From: Nostoc sp. TH1S01
Lineage (GTDB): Bacteria; Cyanobacteriota; Cyanobacteriia; Cyanobacteriales; Nostocaceae
Direction: 5' to 3'
NCBI GenBank assembly: GCA_018993265.1
Contig: JAGKSW010000059.1
Span: 1-33,999, forward strand
DNA length: 33,999 nucleotides
Below, in pieces: positions 32,433-33,999 of the stretch. Position numbers and translations under genes: made by a program. Below the pieces are notes generated by a model, which was not told the origin of the DNA, did not search any database, and worked only from the letters and a program-made list of their open reading frames with translations. How positions within the stretch are numbered: position 1 is the first letter of the stretch; every line of letters starts with the position of its first letter.

Positions 32433-33602
32433 TTAAATAATATTCTGCAAACCATTAACTAATCTTTCTATCCCTGCTTTGGCTGTATTTTCTTGTAACG
32501 CCCCATAAGCAACGCGCAAATAGCAGCCATTGTCCATCCCAAAGGTTGTACCAGGAATCACAGCGACTTTGTGTTCTTGAATTAATCTTTTCACCAACTC
32601 AAAAGCATTCATTCGAGTATGCACTTTGAGGAAGAAATAGAAAGCACCATCAGCTTGAGCAATAGTACATAAACCTTGGAGATGATTCAGCGAGTCTATC
32701 ACTAACTGACGTACTTGAGCGATCGCACCAATATTTTCCTTTAAATACTCATCTTTTGCCTGCAATGCGCCTAATGCTGCATACTGCGAAATCACAGGCG
32801 GACAAATCAGAATTGTATCTTGAACTTTTTTGACAGCCACAAGTAAATGTTTGGGAATTACCATGTAGCCAATGCGCCAACTGGCAAAACCATAAGCTTT
32901 AGAAAGGCTGTAGAGAGAAATTGTATAATCACTACTGCCAGCAAATGCGCCCGGTGAAATATGTTTGACACCGTTGTAGGTAAAATATTCATAAGCCTCA
33001 TCGCTGATATGGTAGATATGGCGATCACGACAAATTTGATTTACTTGGCGTAATGCAGCTTCAGAATAGACAACCCCTGTGGGATTATTTGGGGAAATTG
33101 TCACAATAGCCTTTGTTTTTGGTGTAATTGCTGCGGCTAAAGCTTCTGGACGTAATTGGTAATTTTCATCTGTTTCTACCAACACCACACGACAACCCGC
33201 CATTGTAATTGCCATTTCATGATTGAAATAGTATGGCATATTCAAGATAATTTCGTCACCAGGCGAAGTAATTGCCAAAATAGCGTTCATAAACGCCATA
33301 TTACTGCCGGCTGTCACCACAACACAGTTGTCATCATTAATTTCAATACCGTTAAAAGCTGACAGTTTTGCTGTCAATGCAGTTAATAAAGGCGGAATTC
33401 CTTCAACTGCTTGATAGAGATTATTTCTTGCTTCCCCTAAAAACTTCGGTAAAAGTTCAATAGCTTCTGGTGGTGGACTGTAGGAGACTACACCCTGTCC
33501 GAGAGAAATGGTTCCCGGAGAATTTTTAATCAGTTCCCCAACCACAGGAATTATCGGCGACTGAACCGCCTGCATTCGAGAAATTAATTTATCATGAGTC
33601 AT
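32433..33602 (-). CDS. Class I/II pyridoxal-phosphate aminotransferase
   Basis: 389-aa cytosolic PLP enzyme of the aspartate aminotransferase fold. Motifs are VTAGSNMAFMNAI (phosphate/cofactor site), SPNNPTGVVYSE, ISDEAYEYFTYNG (Asp-Tyr cofactor contacts), YSLSKAYGFASWRIGYM with the Schiff-base Lys, and YLRVAYGAL with the carboxylate-binding Arg. The donor and acceptor are not clear from sequence; aspartate, aromatic or branched-chain substrates are all possible. It is monocistronic on the minus strand and starts 54 bp from the end of a TnpB gene, so an IS element landed just upstream. Confidence 0.93.
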   Translation of the reverse strand: MTHDKLISRMQAVQSPIIPVVGELIKNSPGTISLGQGVVSYSPPPEAIELLPKFLGEARNNLYQAVEGIPPLLTALTAKLSAFNGIEINDDNCVVVTAGSNMAFMNAILAITSPGDEIILNMPYYFNHEMAITMAGCRVVLVETDENYQLRPEALAAAITPKTKAIVTISPNNPTGVVYSEAALRQVNQICRDRHIYHISDEAYEYFTYNGVKHISPGAFAGSSDYTISLYSLSKAYGFASWRIGYMVIPKHLLVAVKKVQDTILICPPVISQYAALGALQAKDEYLKENIGAIAQVRQLVIDSLNHLQGLCTIAQADGAFYFFLKVHTRMNAFELVKRLIQEHKVAVIPGTTFGMDNGCYLRVAYGALQENTAKAGIERLVNGLQNII

Positions 33603-33651
33603 TTGTGACTTCCTATTACCCCATCTCTCTCATCTTGACAGGTGTAGGTTA

Positions 33652-33850
33652 GTGAACTACCCAAGGCTGACCCTATCGGGTACAGCGTGGGCTTCCAACT
33701 TCACAGAAGATTGCCGCATCTTGGATTTGCGCCCGCGAATTGGTCTTACATCCTCTCCATTGGCGATCTTCTCCCCCGTCCCAGAGGAGGAAAGCACGCC
33801 AGTTTGCACAACGGGGGTTCCCCCCGCAAGCAACTGGCTCATTCTGATAC
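33652..33850 (-). ncRNA. Possible TnpB omega-RNA and IS right end
   Basis: In IS200/IS605-type elements the guide RNA covers the tnpB 3' end and stops at the element end. Here the minus strand shows GCTG-T-ACCC-GATA-GGGT-CAGC (33666-33686), a stem-loop, followed by TTGGGTAGTTCAC ending near 33652. The next bases (below 33652) would be the guide. The 5' boundary is arbitrary. Confidence 0.35.
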
Positions 33851-33999
33851 CTTCGGCTCTAATATTCATCGCCGCATTACCATCTCTATCGTGATGAGTA
33901 CCGCAGCTAGGACAAGTCCAAGTCCTCACATCTAGCGGCAAATCAGATATTTGGTAATGACAATTAGAGCAAAGCTTAGAACTAGGGAACCATCGATTT
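33657..33999 (-). CDS. tnpB: RNA-guided nuclease TnpB, C-terminal part (cut by window end)
   Basis: About 113 residues of the C-terminus; the gene continues past 33999. The reading from the edge contains the zinc ribbon of TnpB/OrfB (KLCSNCHYQ and WTCPSCGTHHDRD) and the RuvC-III motif HDRDGNAAMNIRAEG with its catalytic Asp. The tail ends in SVKLEAH, 10 further residues and TAG. TnpB is the IS200/IS605-family nuclease, guided by a transposon-end RNA, that helps retain the element. A tnpA transposase cannot be judged from this fragment. The visible part has no frameshift, so the gene may be intact. Confidence 0.9.
   Translation of the reverse strand, partial: NRWFPSSKLCSNCHYQISDLPLDVRTWTCPSCGTHHDRDGNAAMNIRAEGIRMSQLLAGGTPVVQTGVLSSSGTGEKIANGEDVRPIRGRKSKMRQSSVKLEAHAVPDRVSLG

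Noticed and set aside
32219-32455. 78-codon minus frame in the repeat block after the ATPase
   Set aside because: The translation is made from dispersed repeat sequence and overlaps the ends of two real genes.
33652-33935. Plus-strand frames over the TnpB region
   Set aside because: The minus-strand frame has the TnpB zinc-ribbon and RuvC motifs; the plus frames are its mirror.

Overview
The window looks like chromosomal DNA of a filamentous, probably heterocyst-forming cyanobacterium (Nostoc/Anabaena type). The evidence is frequent GCGATCGC (HIP1) octamers, a photosystem I core gene, a cyanobacterial ndhAIGE operon, heptanucleotide tandem repeats, MITE-like elements ending in AGGACTTACGCA, and hopanoid genes. 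I could run no searches. Gene names rest on protein motifs, and comparisons with named proteins are from memory.

Layout. 1-2714: three palindromes, then pheT (minus). 3082-5983: a small one-helix membrane protein and a solitary psaB paralogue (psaB2-like), separated by a long leader region and ending in a clear terminator. 5984-9618: a composite MITE, an EF-G paralogue resembling mitochondrial EF-G1, a terminator and a BASS-family transporter. 9707-12360 (minus): a HigA-like antitoxin gene interrupted by TGA, a LipM/LplA-type enzyme, a YbjN-domain protein and NAD kinase. 12367-15438 (minus): ndhE, ndhG, ndhI and ndhA, which with nadK form one likely operon. 15890-21597 (minus): citrate synthase, SixA phosphatase, an EVE-TPR-HNH nuclease, a DHH phosphoesterase and a small HNH nuclease. 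21981-25930 (plus): alanine racemase, tRNA-Leu(UAG), a second MITE and an ethylene-receptor-like histidine kinase. 26132-29329: divergent squalene-hopene cyclase and hopene-associated glycosyltransferase. 29447-32257: a P-type ATPase with Na,K-ATPase-like (P2C) signatures. 32433-33602: a class I aminotransferase. 33657 to the edge: the C-terminus of a TnpB.

How the genes fit together. ndhAIGE encodes the membrane arm of NDH-1, and nadK, which makes NADP, starts 7 bp after ndhE. The psaB paralogue implies an alternative PSI core half, and its small neighbour has a PsaX-like helix. The shc/hpnB pair builds and modifies hopanoids. The nuclease and antitoxin genes are accessory defence or toxin-antitoxin type genes.

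The most notable non-coding feature is repeat load. Heptamer arrays, each with a different unit, occupy all three spacers over 50 bp within ndhAIGE and the region upstream of it. Two ndh spacers also carry inverted copies of one 31-nt repeat. An 89-bp element sits inside another repeat with a 9-bp target duplication, and the uninterrupted version of that repeat occurs elsewhere in the window.
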